A DNA stretch of 64,000 nucleotides, taken from positions 14,074,001-14,138,000 of the forward strand of contig OY540821.1 of assembly GCA_961205875.1 (NCBI GenBank), read 5' to 3'. The stretch comes from Sialis fuliginosa. Taxonomy: Eukaryota; Arthropoda; Insecta; Megaloptera; Sialidae. A program made the position numbers and the translations under genes. The notes below the pieces were generated by a model. The model searched no databases and was not told where the DNA came from. It saw only the letters and a list, made by a program, of their open reading frames with translations. Positions 11,752-23,670 of the stretch are shown in pieces (position 1 is the stretch's first letter; every line of letters starts with the position of its first letter).

Positions 11752-12772
11752 CAGTGGCGAATCGTCCATGGAAGCAGAGAAAGCTGTGCTTCCCTTACTT
11801 TATGGGTAAATTAATACAAATCTGTGTTTTCAGTTTAAAAATAATTTAAAAGTGAACTAAAAATCAAAAATAGCATTTAATATTAATTTAGACGCTCAAT
11901 TATAAAAGTGTAATACCTCTGCGTCTTATTTTCTTGTATTTTAGTCGATATTTGTATGACGAGTTGAAGTTCACTGCAGGAAATTTCACTAAAAAATTTC
12001 GAATTTTTGATTTCATTAAAAGTATACTTACTGTATAGAAAATGGCGCGAAAAGTTGACTGTTTCAAACCGCAGGTCTGTATCTCTAATCGTTCTCGAGA
12101 TATGGCCTCTCAAAGTTTTAGTTTTTTCAAATTTTTGGAGAAAAATGGCCATAACTTTTGAACGTGTGGTCGGAATTGATTTTAGTTGACGGATTTGGAA
12201 TCAGCGTGTCAAAATCTATATAATGACATGTATAATATCTTAAAACTCGAAAAAAATTTTTTCGTGAAAAATCGAAAAAATTCAAAGGGGTATACCTTAA
12301 AAAAATGTCGATTTTTGACGAAATTTTTTTTGTCGAGTTTTAAAGTATTATACATGTCATTATATAGATTTTGACACGCTGATTTCAAATCCGTCAACTA
12401 AAATCAATTCCGACCACGCGTTCAAAAGTTATGGCCTTTTTTCTCCAAAAATTTGAAAAAACTAAAACTTTGAGAGGCTATATCTCGAGAACGGTTTGAG
12501 ATACAGACCTGCGGTTTGAACCATTCAACTTTTCACGTCATTTTCTATACAATAAATATAATTTTAACGAAATCAAAAATTCGAAATTTTTTAATGAAAT
12601 TTCCTGCAATGAACTTCAACTCCTCATACAAATATCGACTAAAATACAAGAAAATAAGACGTAGAGGTATTATAGTTTTATAATTGAACGTCTAAATTAA
12701 TATTAAATGCTATTTTCAGTTTAAATGTTTGAGTTGTGCATAAAGATGAATATTCTAATAATACTTTTAAAT
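11752..12772. mobile_element. Long snap-back palindrome element, copy 1
   Basis: Two inverted arms meet near 12292 with essentially no spacer, around GGTATACC. The left arm from 11873 (CATTTAATATTAATTTAGAC) pairs with the right arm ending near 12713, with about nine in ten positions matching by eye. The left arm extends outward to a terminus CAGTGGCGAATCGTCC at 11752. The right arm is cut off near 12772. The left arm has also lost about 35 bp that the right arm and copy 2 keep. The identical 62-codon frames seen on both strands are a by-product of the palindrome and start with TTG, so I do not call them genes. The element is probably a non-autonomous foldback transposon, possibly hAT-related from its terminus. 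Confidence 0.85.
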
Positions 12773-13035
12773 CTGCTTTGGGCGCATTAAATCGTACGTG
12801 TATATTAGCTACGAAATTCACTGCATTTTTACTCGGGCACGAGTCTACCATAATATTTATGGTATTATATATGGAAACGCATTTATGCATATCGACTATT
12901 GTGTTGGTAAAACTGAAATTATGTAACGAAATAAAGTATTTGTCAGTTCAAGATTTTATTTTTTTAAGTTTATTAAAAACTCCAATAATATTTCAAAACA
13001 TTATTATTTCTAATTTCTTATTCCGACTACACACT

Positions 13036-13320
13036 GAGCCCAATATGAGTAAAATTCCTCTCTATTCTGCAGACAGCATCTTTAATTGGCCACCCATTCG
13101 TAGCCCCTCATCAATGTGGTAATTGCATTATCTGTATTCGACGCGCATAGATCCCCGGCTAACATATTCAGCATAAATATATTTACACATCGCACGAGAG
13201 ACATGCCAGTGCGCTCCCAAAGGAACATAATACTGCAGTGGAAGTGCACCAGGATACTCTCTCTCAGTGCTGCAGGGCATATTATTGCTTTGAGTCGTAC
13301 ATATGTGTTTGTTATATCAA
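13036..13320 (+). other. GC-rich island with exon-like splice signals
   Basis: A pyrimidine-rich tract ending CTCTCTATTCTGCAG (about 13057-13071) is a strong acceptor-like signal, and TCAATGTG|GTAATTG near 13118 is donor-like. Two overlapping frames through 13022-13346 are more balanced in composition than the flanks. The first ends at TGG TAA exactly where the donor would be used. I recognise no protein. It could be a small exon, exon debris or an unrecognised repeat. Confidence 0.2.
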
Positions 13321-13349
13321 GGTATTTTTATTTTTCGATACAGTAAAAT

Positions 13350-15500
13350 GTATTTTATATTATTTTTGAAAACTAAGATTAAAACTACATTCCTAAAATA
13401 TGACGCCCTTTTTTCTTCTACTACCCAAAAAATGTGTGTTGTACAATCTAAAATAAATAATACTTACTTGTACAAAAATATAATCATCAATATAATTAGG
13501 GGATGAAAATATTTCTAGAAAAATGGATTTTTTTTTATAAAAAAAATAGTTGTACCTACATAAATAATGAATTTTAATTCCTTTTCCAAATAATTATGGA
13601 ATTGTCAAACAAACACGGGGTTTGTTATACAAAATTTCAGTTTCAAAATACTTTTTTGGACCTGATCTACTATTTTTTGCATAATTATTTTCAAAATGAA
13701 AGGATAATAATCAAAGCTAAGTAAAATTATATACGGTAAAAATGATAAAAAAATGTAATTTGTATATTTACTTTTCAATATTTTTACAGATTAACATTCC
13801 ATAAAGTAATGGGATTACGAAGAAAAAAAAATTTAAAATAAATTCTCATCAATATATGGCAACATTGCGTCCCCAACTAATCGGCGTCCTAAAAATTTGT
13901 CTGTCTTACCTACCCCATAACTTTAGCTTTACATTATACCTATTATTATTAAGCTAAATATCGATATAAACTCTAAGTTTCTGGTTTCGTTAATTTCATA
14001 AACGAAAATGATTAGCTTCGCAATAATATTGAAATTTTTGTAATATCAGGGCAGGTTCTAAAGTTATTGAAGCATTGTAATATAAATGAATTTCTTCCCA
14101 AGTAAATATCGAAAGTGACGGTTTATTGATCAAAATCTGACCAATAAACTACGAGTAATATACTTCAAGTATAAATATTTAGTAACAAAAAGTATATCGT
14201 ATAATGTTTACTTAAATATATTATACGTATACTTTTATAATTTAAAATAATAATATAATTGTTATAATAATAAGAGACACCATTGAAATAAATAACAAAA
14301 ATAAATTTAATTAAGTTATCCACATCTTAATTTCAAAACATAAACTTCATTGTTTTTATTTCGTACTGCTAAATACATACTCTACGATTTTAAATCATAA
14401 ATCAAAAGTACCAAAATTTCAACCATCATTTCGTTTGGGATCTTTGATAGATTAATAAACTGAGAAATTGATTAATAATGTGTTAAAAATATCTTTATTA
14501 CTAACATAAATAATTCAAGAAGACAGCGAAGGAACAATCATTTGTCAGATTTAACAAAAAATATCGACAATATGTTATTATTTCGCTATCAAATTCAGAT
14601 TGTGAACTTATAAGAATACATACACTGACAGATCAAATTAAAAAATGATGTATGACCTTTAATACTGTAACTGCAATATAAAAATGCCAGTATGTATATT
14701 GCATATATTATATATAATATTATAGAGTATATTTGATATTGTATATTATTATAATTAGTCATTTGTTGCACTCAATAAAAAATTATAACAGGAATTACTT
14801 TTATTAAAAAACTCGTTTCAAATTAATTGTAACTTATATACTATAAAAAAATTTTCTATGTGCATATAATAGATTTTATTGTCTTTTGAATACATTAAAA
14901 TTTAAATTATAATAATGTTTATTTAAATTACTGTTCTAATATTATAGCATTTTCAATATTTTTCCGATATGAGGAGCTATGCTTTCTTTTAAAAAAACAT
15001 GTATTACTTGTCCATGTTAAAAGCTACTACAGCTACTTTTATTGCAATTAACTATAAATTTCATATCAACAAAAATTCATGAATTTTTTTAAAGCTTCCA
15101 TAAAATAATAAGTATTCTTTTTATGGGAAACATGAATATTTAGATTGAAATTTTATGAAACAAAAATTAACTTTACAGAAAGTGAACTCTCTGAAAAATT
15201 GTAACATATAAAAAATTATACAATAAATTGCTATCCTGGCTTTCAAAGCAAGCCAATAATAACAAAGATTCTTGGATTCTGAATATAAGCTCTATCTTTT
15301 TAGATGCGATGTTAATTTTTATTGAATATGTTTTATTTTTTTTGATTCTGTAATATTGTGTTGTACTTCAATAGGCATGATGCCAGTAACACAGTATCAC
15401 TGAAATTATGATTTTAAATAATGAAATAGGTTAAAAAGATTCTAAACGATATTAGATAGAACTCAAAAATAACTTAAATAAAAACAACGAATGTCTACAC
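13350..15500. other. AT-rich stretch without recognised gene
   Basis: I see no gene or bounded repeat. Composition is very A/T-rich, with TA-rich tracts around 14200-14270 and 14690-14750. Confidence 0.45.
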
Positions 15501-16660
15501 TAGAAGAAAATATTTTTATTTATTTATTGTATGCCTTTGTCTTCCACACACACATATATTTATAAGTCCCTTCACTTGAGCTTATTATCATTTACAATGG
15601 CCCTCATAAAGTGGTTGAGGAAAAAACATCCTAGCTAACTGACAGTTTCCCCAAGGATACCGCAATTCCTGCGTATTCCTGCAGACGTCCCTAAGGACAA
15701 ATCGTGTACTGAATCCTCAAGTGATGAACGTAACTCGAATCATGAGGGGGATTACAAGAAAAAACCGCGTGGTCATTGGTTGTACATGTATAGAAACAAA
15801 GAGGGTCATTTATTTGATGAATGCTTTTATATTGTTCAAATACTAGTGAATAACTTTTTTTCGATTTTCTAAATTTTGTACTAGAACAACTGATTGGAAA
15901 TATGTAACTCTGTCTGTCTGTCCGTCCGTTTTTTTTAGTTTTAGTAAATTTACACGTATCAGTGTTTATTTATATACCTCTTTATTTTTATATAGAGCTT
16001 GCTACCGGCTACATAATATTTTATTTTATGAATTTCTATTTTACTGAAAATTTCAACCGTCATTAATTATTTGTTCAAATTAAACTTTTTTGTAAACGTT
16101 TATAGCAATTTATTTTCTTGTAAAGTTCGACTTAGTTCAAAAAATAAATTAAAACTGATAAACTAACAAATAAGTTGAATAGTTAATATCTCAGCTTTTC
16201 GCGATCGTACAGACTCAATTTTTTTTAAATATAGCTTACACTATTATTTTTAAAAGTATAACGTATATATTAATATTGGAATACAAATGTTTTGACGCGC
16301 ACATGACTGTACTTGTATATAACTAGCCATGCAATAGAAGGGCGTAGAAAGCATATAAAAATTGGAGAAATGTCAAATTTGCTAGTGGGTATTGAATTTT
16401 TAATGATGGATGAAAGAATAGACAAAACATTTCATACAACAGCTTCGTACGTGCACGGGTTACAAATACATAGTTCCTGTTGTTTTTTAAGAAAAGAATA
16501 TTGTTTTGAATTGTTTCTTTTTCGCGAAAACGTAGTTAGAATTTTCATTATTTTCTTCAAGGCATTGATTTATGAGGTAATGTTCGAGCATTTGCAAAAA
16601 TATTAACTTTGCTACCTTTTTTTCCTTGCAGTTAGAATTTCCAATAAGTGGTATTTAAAT
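15500..16660. other. Mixed stretch: GC-richer patch, GTCC tract, open frame
   Basis: A balanced patch at 15590-15790 has no recognisable product. A GTCTGTCTGTCCGTCCG tract at 15912-15929 resembles the tails of insect repeats. A frame at 16313-16606 is open for 97 codons but starts with TTG and shows no recognisable domain, so I do not call it a gene. Confidence 0.35.
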
Positions 16661-16664
16661 AATA

Positions 16665-16995
16665 TTTGGTAAATGATGGTGGTACTATATATTTAAAAAA
16701 TATATATCGAAATCAGCGCCACCTACCGGGCCCAAAAATATGGCTTCGATACGTAAAAACCGATTTAGATGGAACTTTCACTGTTTGTATGGATAAAACA
16801 TAATAATTAGGTTAGGAAATATGATAATTGATTTAAAAATATCTAAACTGTAAAGAAAAATAAAAGGTCGCCATTGGTATAACACTAATTTATATAGAAT
16901 AATTAGGTTAGGCACCTATTAAATATATTTTTCAATAAAATATATAAAAGTTAAATAAGAAAAACCCTGCGCACGAAGCTGCGAGTACCTTCTAG
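16665..16995 (+). mobile_element. Probable Helitron 3' end (left boundary unknown)
   Basis: The segment ends CTGCGCACGAAGCTGCGAGT followed by ACCTTCTAG, with the next base T. A short GC-rich hairpin (CGCA...TGCG) about 10 bp before a terminal CTAG, inserted before T, is the hallmark of Helitron 3' ends. The hairpin is eroded. GCGCCACCTACCGGG at about 16717 resembles sequence I associate with insect repeats. The left boundary given is only where recognisable repeat text begins. Confidence 0.5.
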
Positions 16996-17240
16996 TATAA
17001 CAAATATATATATTTGAAATCATTGTAATTCTTAACAAAAGCTTGCATATTTTTAGTACAAACAAACCACTCTTACTGAATTATTTCAGCTCTGCAAATA
17101 TTTAAAGAACCCAATAGGGGATATTTAAACTCCTTCAAATCAAACACAGAAAAAAGAGATAAAAATAAACAAGGACATCAAAGCTATTCTATCTCAACTA
17201 CAAAGTAACTTAAATCTACCAACTTTGGTTGAACTCTATC

Positions 17241-17300
17241 CCACGTTATATGTATCTTACAGACGTCCAGGAGAGTTAACGTTTCCTACAGGACTATAGC
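17241..17300 (+). repeat. Family G dispersed repeat, copy 1
   Basis: The blocks CCACGTTATATGTATCTTAC and AGACGTCCAGGAGAGTTAAC, then GTTTCCTACAGGACT, match 18274-18336 with few changes. Only the core is shared. Confidence 0.7.
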
Positions 17301-17603
17301 AAGGGATGGGAATTAAATGTTGTTATAGTCTTATTGTTGGTATTTTCAACATGCATATGTTAATTAATTTAGAAGTTAGATAATTCAGTCGTTACAAAGT
17401 AAAAGTGATTTATTTCTATAATACCATTGAGCTGTTGGAAAAGTAGTAATCCAGCCAACAAGAACTGCATTTTCATCATCATTTATTTCTATTTGTCATT
17501 TGTTGAATTTATTTCACCGATGAAAAATCGTCAGAGTGCTGAGTGATATTTATCTTGATATATTAATATTCTTTGATAATTATTTTGATGATACAAATAA
17601 AAT

Positions 17604-17839
17604 AAAAATATCGGTATAGAGAATCATACATGACTTCCATGTTCTTTAATATCTTTTTTTGTATTTTAATATATGAAAAATTTAATCTGATTAGCACCAA
17701 AAATAATAGGTCTGGATGTACAGATATACAGACACACGCACAACCACCATGCGGAAATTAGAATCAGAATCTGCTCTTATCTCGGACACGATTTTTTGAC
17801 GGTATTACAATACTTCCATTTCTTTCAGAACATGGAAGT
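17604..17839 (+). repeat. Family J repeat, short copy
   Basis: The left end matches the long copy at 54174 (AATATCGGTATxGAGAAxCA, then TACATGACTTCCATGTTCT). The right end is TACTTCCATTTCTTTCAGAA followed by CATGGAAGT. The outer ends are complementary (ACTTCCATGTTC against GAACATGGAAGT). The last 28 bp also fold on themselves (ACTTCCAT...ATGGAAGT). Internally it keeps CTGATTAGCACCAAAA, a short ACAGACACACGCACA tract and CTCGGACACGATTTTTTGAC. Compared with 54174-54941 it has lost most of its interior. Confidence 0.75.
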
Positions 17840-17855
17840 AATAATGTTTTCATCG

Positions 17856-17929
17856 GTAGAAAAATAGATTAATTAATGTTACGCAGCTATTACGAGATTT
17901 ACCCGACTGTCTGCGTTTGGCACATTGTG
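17856..17929 (+). repeat. Family L dispersed repeat, copy 2
   Basis: This copy begins 17 bp after the end of the family J copy. It reads GTAGAAAAATAGATTAATTA, then CAGCTATTACGAGATTT and CTGTCTGCGTTTGGCAC, matching 11141-11240 without the A/T insertion. Confidence 0.65.
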
Positions 17930-18273
17930 AGGAGAAATCATCTTTTTTCCATAGTTTTGATTATGACAGTTAAGCTATCAAGTTATTAAAAAAAATTAAT
18001 AAGTTTAGTTTATAATTACGAATCTTGTAGTTATCGAAGTTTAAATAATATATTATCTATTCAGTTTTTTAAAGGTTTGAAAACAATGTTTTAGTCACAC
18101 GTAAAAATGTTTGCTAATTTTCAGAATAATATTTTATTAATTACTTATCAAATTTTTCTTATATCAAATTTAAATTCTTGTTTTTTTAGTCTTTTATAAT
18201 GACTGCCTTTAAAAATAGTTTTTTTTTATTACTAGTATGAAGATGCGTAGGCACATATTGGCGTCCCTAAATT

Positions 18274-18491
18274 CCCACATTATGTGTGTCTTCTAGACGT
18301 CCACTGGAGTTAACGTCTCCTACAGGACTCTGCTGGGTTACGTCACAGCTAGGGAGATTACTGACACGGGATTTCAAATGAGAAGGGGCCGACTACTTCA
18401 CCACCGTCCTTGGGGAACGCACGGAATGACAGGTCACCATACTCTCGGATTCGGGTGTCCTTGCACTGATATTATCAGGATCTTGTATTAA
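18274..18491 (+). repeat. Family G repeat, copy 2, in a GC-rich open segment
   Basis: The first 63 bp match 17241-17300. They lead into a GC-rich segment whose frame from 18297 is open for about 64 codons to a TAA at 18489-18491. The frame has no ATG at its start and no motif I recognise. The shared core suggests it is the end of a retroelement or other transposon, not a host exon. Confidence 0.5.
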
Positions 18492-18700
18492 TAATCTGTA
18501 TGCGCTGTATATAAATCGTAGATACGGTTTTTTATGCTTTAGGGTTCAAATTTCAGTGGTCATATATTGTGTGTAATACGATATTTTCTTATTAGTTGGT
18601 AAAAACGATTTTAGTGATGTAGAATAAAATAAAAAATAAAGTACGTATATTATGGATTACTTCTTCTGTTTCCTCTCTAACAGATAATAAAATTTTCCTT

Positions 18701-19010
18701 CCTCGCAATATCGAAGATACGAGAAGCTTTGTGATCGTTTTAAAATGAGACAAAAAATTGTTCTCCGATTTCAAATTTCGTGTAAGGGTGACATCCCAAA
18801 ATATTTATTTTTTCAAGATATCAAAAACGACACATGTTACGTGATTTTATAGAATCTTTTTTGTAGAGCATTCAATTTCCTATAATATAGATTATTATTA
18901 CATTTGTTTTAAATTATTCCCTTACAAAGATTTATCTCAATTTGCTTTAAGAAATCGTGTTTTGTTTTTTTAAATTGATATTTACTTTGACATATTAAAT
19001 GTCATTTTAA
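18701..19010 (+). repeat. Family C dispersed repeat, intermediate copy
   Basis: It starts TCGCAATATCGAAGATACGA, then GAAGCTTTGTGATCGTT, and ends around GACATATTAAATGTCATTT. Compared with 56023-56520 it lacks a roughly 150-bp middle block, and it stops before the TTAGCACGAGG tail. Confidence 0.75.
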
Positions 19011-19444
19011 CATAGCTGGCCGTACAAACATTCGATCTCTTTAACTGAATCTTTATCTCTTATAATAATGAAGATCCCTTTGTTGAGAATGTTCCGTAGA
19101 CATAATATTTACATATCTTTGATTATTATTATAAATATTAATTATATTTTAATCATAAGCGTTGTTAGTTTTGAACATAACGATATAGATAGAGATGAAA
19201 TTTAATGAGATTTTAAATGATTAGGGTTTATCCGAATTCCCTAGAGACTTTATGAAGTGACCAGTTAATATTAGCTTATGAATATATTAATCACATTTAA
19301 CAATGTTCGAGCGATAGTGAATGTAATATCAGAAACAATTTATGGTTGAAACTATAATACAATAAAATATATACAACAGATTTTTTTTTTAATTTCATAT
19401 TTTTCTCAATTTTTTTATTCAGTAGATGTTCCATACTATTAATT

Positions 19445-19634
19445 GGTTATTTTTTCCCTTGATTTACTATTATCGTCACTGCTACTTAACGTAACAAAAT
19501 ATATATCGTATAACCTGGCCAAAGGCATATCTATGAATTAAAAAAAAAAAAACACGTAAATCGGATAAGTAGTTCTCGAGTTATAACCGTACTAACGGAC
19601 AGCCAGACAGACATTGAACTTTATATATATTAAG
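19445..19634 (+). repeat. Family E dispersed repeat, copy 1
   Basis: It shares TTTACTATTATCGTCACTGC, then TCGGATAAGTAGTTCTCGAG, ACTAACGGACAGxCAGACAG and CTTTATATATATTAA with 62695-62836. A tail rich in CAGACAGACA ending in a short ATATAT tract recalls the 3' ends of insect LINE-type retroelements. That class is only a guess. Confidence 0.6.
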
Positions 19635-22556
19635 GATTAAATGGTTTTAATTATAACTGTAATGCACATACGTTATCGAAACAATTATGATTTCTACACC
19701 TAAAAAAAGTTAATATTTTACTTTTCCCTTTCCTGTGTCGGTTTTATTAACCTGATTAAATCCACCCTACCATGATTTTTTGTACAGTTTAAATTTTAGT
19801 GGCATAAATACTCAGGCAATATGTGTGTGTGTTGGGGGTGAACAATAGCTCTAGTTTCATTAAAAATAAAATGACTGATAAAACCAACCCCTAGAGTTTT
19901 TATAATTCTAATACGCTTTGTAGTAGAATGGTTTTTAGATAAGCTAATCGACCAGTCACTAAATGATTAATGGGTTGCTTTCTTGCATTAATTAATGATT
20001 GTTATATTTGTTTTAAACTTTTATAGTATATATGTACTTTGTTGTAAGGATAAGATAATGCAAGAGTTATTTAAAATATGCATAGCTTTCAAAATAATCG
20101 ATGGTTAAATTTTAACGAATTTAAATGTTACGATAGTTGAAAGAAAGGTCAATCAAAAGAAAAGCTATAAATGTTTGTAGTAAAAATTAGCATAAAGTGG
20201 AATATACAATATTAGCGATGATTCATGCATTTACCCCACTTTACCCAATGTTTCTATCTTATTGACACCCGAATATTTTTTTGTTACGAGTCCACAAAAT
20301 AAGCTTTGTGGTAATTGAATTTTGAAAGTTTGAATAGCAAATACTTCTAGATGAATGGACTTACTAACAATTATTGGTAATAATTGGTAAAAATTTTTTA
20401 ACAAATTTATTTATTTTCGGAAATTTTTAGATCGTCAATGCGGCCCCTGGTGCAATTTGGATTCGCGAGGCCTGCGTTAAAGTATCAAATGTAAACTATT
20501 CATTATCAAGTTGTATGTAGGTAGGTACTAAATATTATGGATAAAGAAACAACACAAGTTAATCTCTTATTATCTCTTGAGGAGTTCTAGTATTATTATA
20601 AAATGCGATGTTTTATGAACAGTTTGCATACCCCTGATTTACCTGATTACATACAACTGTCGTCAGTGAGGGCTGATAATCAGATTTTAAAATAACACAC
20701 AGTCGGCCTAACAAAAGAACAACTTTGTTTTAAGAGGCTTATTTCGCCAGTTACATATTATAATATTCCCATAAATGAGTAAAAACTGAGAGAAGGGATG
20801 CTGTTTTTTGTTGTAGTGGATTAAAAACCGTCAACAGAGTACGGTATAATTGACTTTTGACTTTATATATGTTTTTCGCATTTCGACAGTTTTAATATTT
20901 TTTGACAATAAAGTGCCCGCATCTGCTACCAGTTAATGAGTTTTGTAATTTTAAATCGGGTTCATTCCTGTATGGTTTTTGTTGAACATGTTTTTTATAC
21001 ACTGTTGAAAAACTCCATCTGGTTAAATATTTATTTATTCAATTTTCGCTTGGCTCGTATATTTTTAATTCATTTTTATAATTACTATTTAATCATTTAA
21101 ATATTATTATTTTATATGAGGGATTTTATTTTGTATTATCGGTAAAATTGTGATCTTTTTATTATTTCAATAATATTACATTTAACTCTTGCCGCATCGT
21201 TATTAAAATATTATCAAATTGTAGCGGTTGGTGGGATTAGAGATATTCTTATTGTTAGTAAAAATTCTGACAGCCCGAATTGATTTCTTATTGGCTCTAG
21301 TATAAGTAGGTATATATTGCATATTTTTTTAAGCTTACTTATAATAATTCATAAATGAAATTTTGAATAAACGCTCAGTGACAGTTAGGCTAAAAATGGC
21401 GTTGCTGTCGAAACTCTTACTATGAGTTTTTGTGCCCCGTAAAAGTTTTTCAATGTTTTGGTAAATAAATTAAAAATTGATATGAACAATTCTGTTATTT
21501 TCTTTCAAGTATGCACTTCATTCTCCAATTTTGCTTTTATTTTAAGAGTTTATTTATCCTGACGATTGTTATTTAAATAAATGATGTTTGAAACAAAATT
21601 AATAAGTAAAGAGAAACTATTGACTTCTTTATACATATTTTATTTTTATAAATGTTGTTCGTACTTTTCACAATAAACTTTATGTACTGCTCTACTTAAC
21701 TGTGACAGTGCTGATAATAATTTATTAAACATAACTATAAACTGAGAAACCGTAAAATAGTTTAAACTTTCAAGCTTATCTTTAAATGGCTCAAGTTGTA
21801 AAGTAAAAAATAAAAATACCACAAAACATTCGAGAATAGGGAATAGAAAACTGTTAAAATATTAATTTTCTTCTATTTGGTATTTTTAACCCATGAATGA
21901 ACTCACAGGGGATTTCAGTTGGAAAATTTTATTTACAAATTTAAAACAATAACTATCTTTCTTCCAAATATGAGATGTAATTTGTAAAGACTTGAAATAG
22001 AAATTTATCTAAGCAATAATAATATAAAAATTGAAACCATTTCAACTTGATAGAGTGGAGTTTAATTTACCTTAAGCAATTGTTCATAGCAAAGAACAAA
22101 GCGCGTCAACTGCCGGGTTAAATAAACAAGACCCAATATGGCGGTTACGCAAAACAAATATACACGACTTTTATGACAGAAGACAAAAGAACAAAGTCAT
22201 TAATAGAATCCTCCAAGGAACCGTAAAATAAAAAGTAAAATAAAACCGTCATGGGAATATATAAATTCTTTTCGAAGGATAAAAAATTCAAACTACGTCG
22301 AAATATCTTTCTAACACAGAACCTGTTGTTGTATACAAGGAATGTCAGCACGCTAAAACGCAATTGTAAAAACTTTGTTGAATATTTACAGAATGATTCG
22401 ATAGTTATTTGACGTTAATATTTCAATATATACATATATATTTATTATTTTATATTAAATAAAAAATATGCTCTTTTAAAACTGTGTAAAGAGGAGTGGC
22501 ATGGTTAATGTATATTCACAGATTCACAGGTGAATCAAAAGTTGGTTGATAAAAAA
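19635..22556. other. AT-rich stretch without recognised gene
   Basis: I see no gene. Two isolated hAT-like right termini appear, GCGGCCCCTGG near 20449 and GCATACCCCTG near 20628, each without a partner. A GTAGGTAGGTAC tract lies near 20517. The short minus-strand frame at 22145-22363 has no recognisable product. Confidence 0.4.
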
Positions 22557-22599
22557 TTGGTCAAGTGTGAGTCAGGTCTCGCGCAATTGGTGTTCCGTA
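22557..22599 (+). repeat. Family D head motif, short copy
   Basis: TTGGTCAAGTGTGAGTCAGG followed by TCTCGCGCAATTGGTGTTCCGTA matches the head pattern TGGCCAAGTGCGAGTC...CTCGCGCA...GGTTCCGTA, which I know from widespread lepidopteran repeats. Only the first 43 bp are recognisable. It lies about 90 bp before family A. Confidence 0.6.
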
Positions 22600-22686
22600 T
22601 CAACTAATACAGAAAAATATGTTTTTTGGAGTGACTCATGAGAAACATTCCATCTTTAAAAGCAAGTTTTCAGTTTTTTTGGATTA

Positions 22687-23187
22687 ATGGGCTTGTTTTT
22701 TTGTTTTTCGCAATTCTCATGAACTCATGTTACTAATAAAACAAGTAACTCTTTATTTAATCAATTTAATTACCAAAGTCCGCAAATATAGTTTGTTTTT
22801 TAAATTATAACCTTTTATTTTGTTCATGTTTTTTCTCCATAATGGCAAAGGTAAAACCAGTAATGAGCACGCAGTGATAGACACTTGCTAATGATAAGTA
22901 CTATGACACAAAAGATATAAAAGAAAGAATCTTCCAATTTGAAACAATATAAAGCAGTTGCTACGATAATATAATAATTAATAAATAAATTATACTAATA
23001 ATTAGTTTAAATGACCACCATTTTGACACCTATTGTCATCAAATCACGCTGTAAGAAAATTAAATGTATATAGATTAATATTCAAAAATGGCAGTAATCA
23101 AATATCAACACATATTTATAATTCAGTACATTTAATTAAAAATTTGCCATTACTGGGGTCCTTGCCAAGACTGGTGCTACTACCTTT
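22687..23187 (+). repeat. Family A dispersed repeat, copy 1
   Basis: It is shared almost throughout with 58484-58937 and in its first 300 bp with 31088-31382. Landmarks are AACAAGTAACTCTTTATTTA or similar, AAAACCAGTAATGAGCA, GACACAAAAGATATAAAAGA, ATACTAATAATTAGTTTAAA, and at the end TTTGCCATTACTGGGGTCCT. It has no coding frame and no clear inverted ends. All three copies lie in the same orientation. Confidence 0.8.
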
Positions 23188-23305
23188 TGGGAAAATAAAT
23201 TTTTATTTTATTGACTTCATTACTTCCCAATTTTTTCAAAATATTCGAATTTATAAAACATCAATTTTTTCTTAAATTAGTAGCACTTTCAGTATTTCCA
23301 CTTAT

Positions 23306-23670
23306 TTGACTATCAAGGGACTTTTTGATCGTACTATATACCCTTGCACGCGTACGCAGGACTCAGTAATAACTCCTGCTTGTGGCGCTTCCACAGGACG
23401 TTCAGAACTGTGGCTGTCAGCATATGTCCTGTCTCCACACATACACACATGCAGGATGTGTCAGGACCTCTGTTCTCTCTACTTAGACCGTTTTTCGTGT
23501 CATCTCGCTTGCTCATACAATATCCTTTTTCTTTTAGAACAAGTGTCATTGCCGTGGATATTTTATTATTGAACGAATATAAATGAAGCTTGTAGAGCTG
23601 ATATTTTATAATAATATGATGTGTAATAGCTTTATAAAAGCATTTAATATAAGAGGCGGTGAATTCCAAA
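23306..23670. other. GC-rich island open on both strands
   Basis: This is a clearly GC-richer patch. The plus strand has overlapping frames of 88 and 80 codons and the minus strand one of 111 codons. None contains a motif I recognise. Three overlapping frames in one short island argue for composition rather than a gene. It may be an old transposon fragment. Confidence 0.25.

Noticed and set aside
12736..13122. Longest plus-strand frame (128 codons)
   Set aside because: It starts with GTG inside the decayed right arm of palindrome copy 1 and shows no domain. Only its GC-richer end is kept, as a possible exon-like patch.
16313..16606. 97-codon plus-strand frame
   Set aside because: TTG start, A/T-driven composition towards the end, no recognisable motif.
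20445..20634. Two right-end-like motifs, GGCCCCTGG and ATACCCCTG
   Set aside because: No matching left ends or target duplications could be found.
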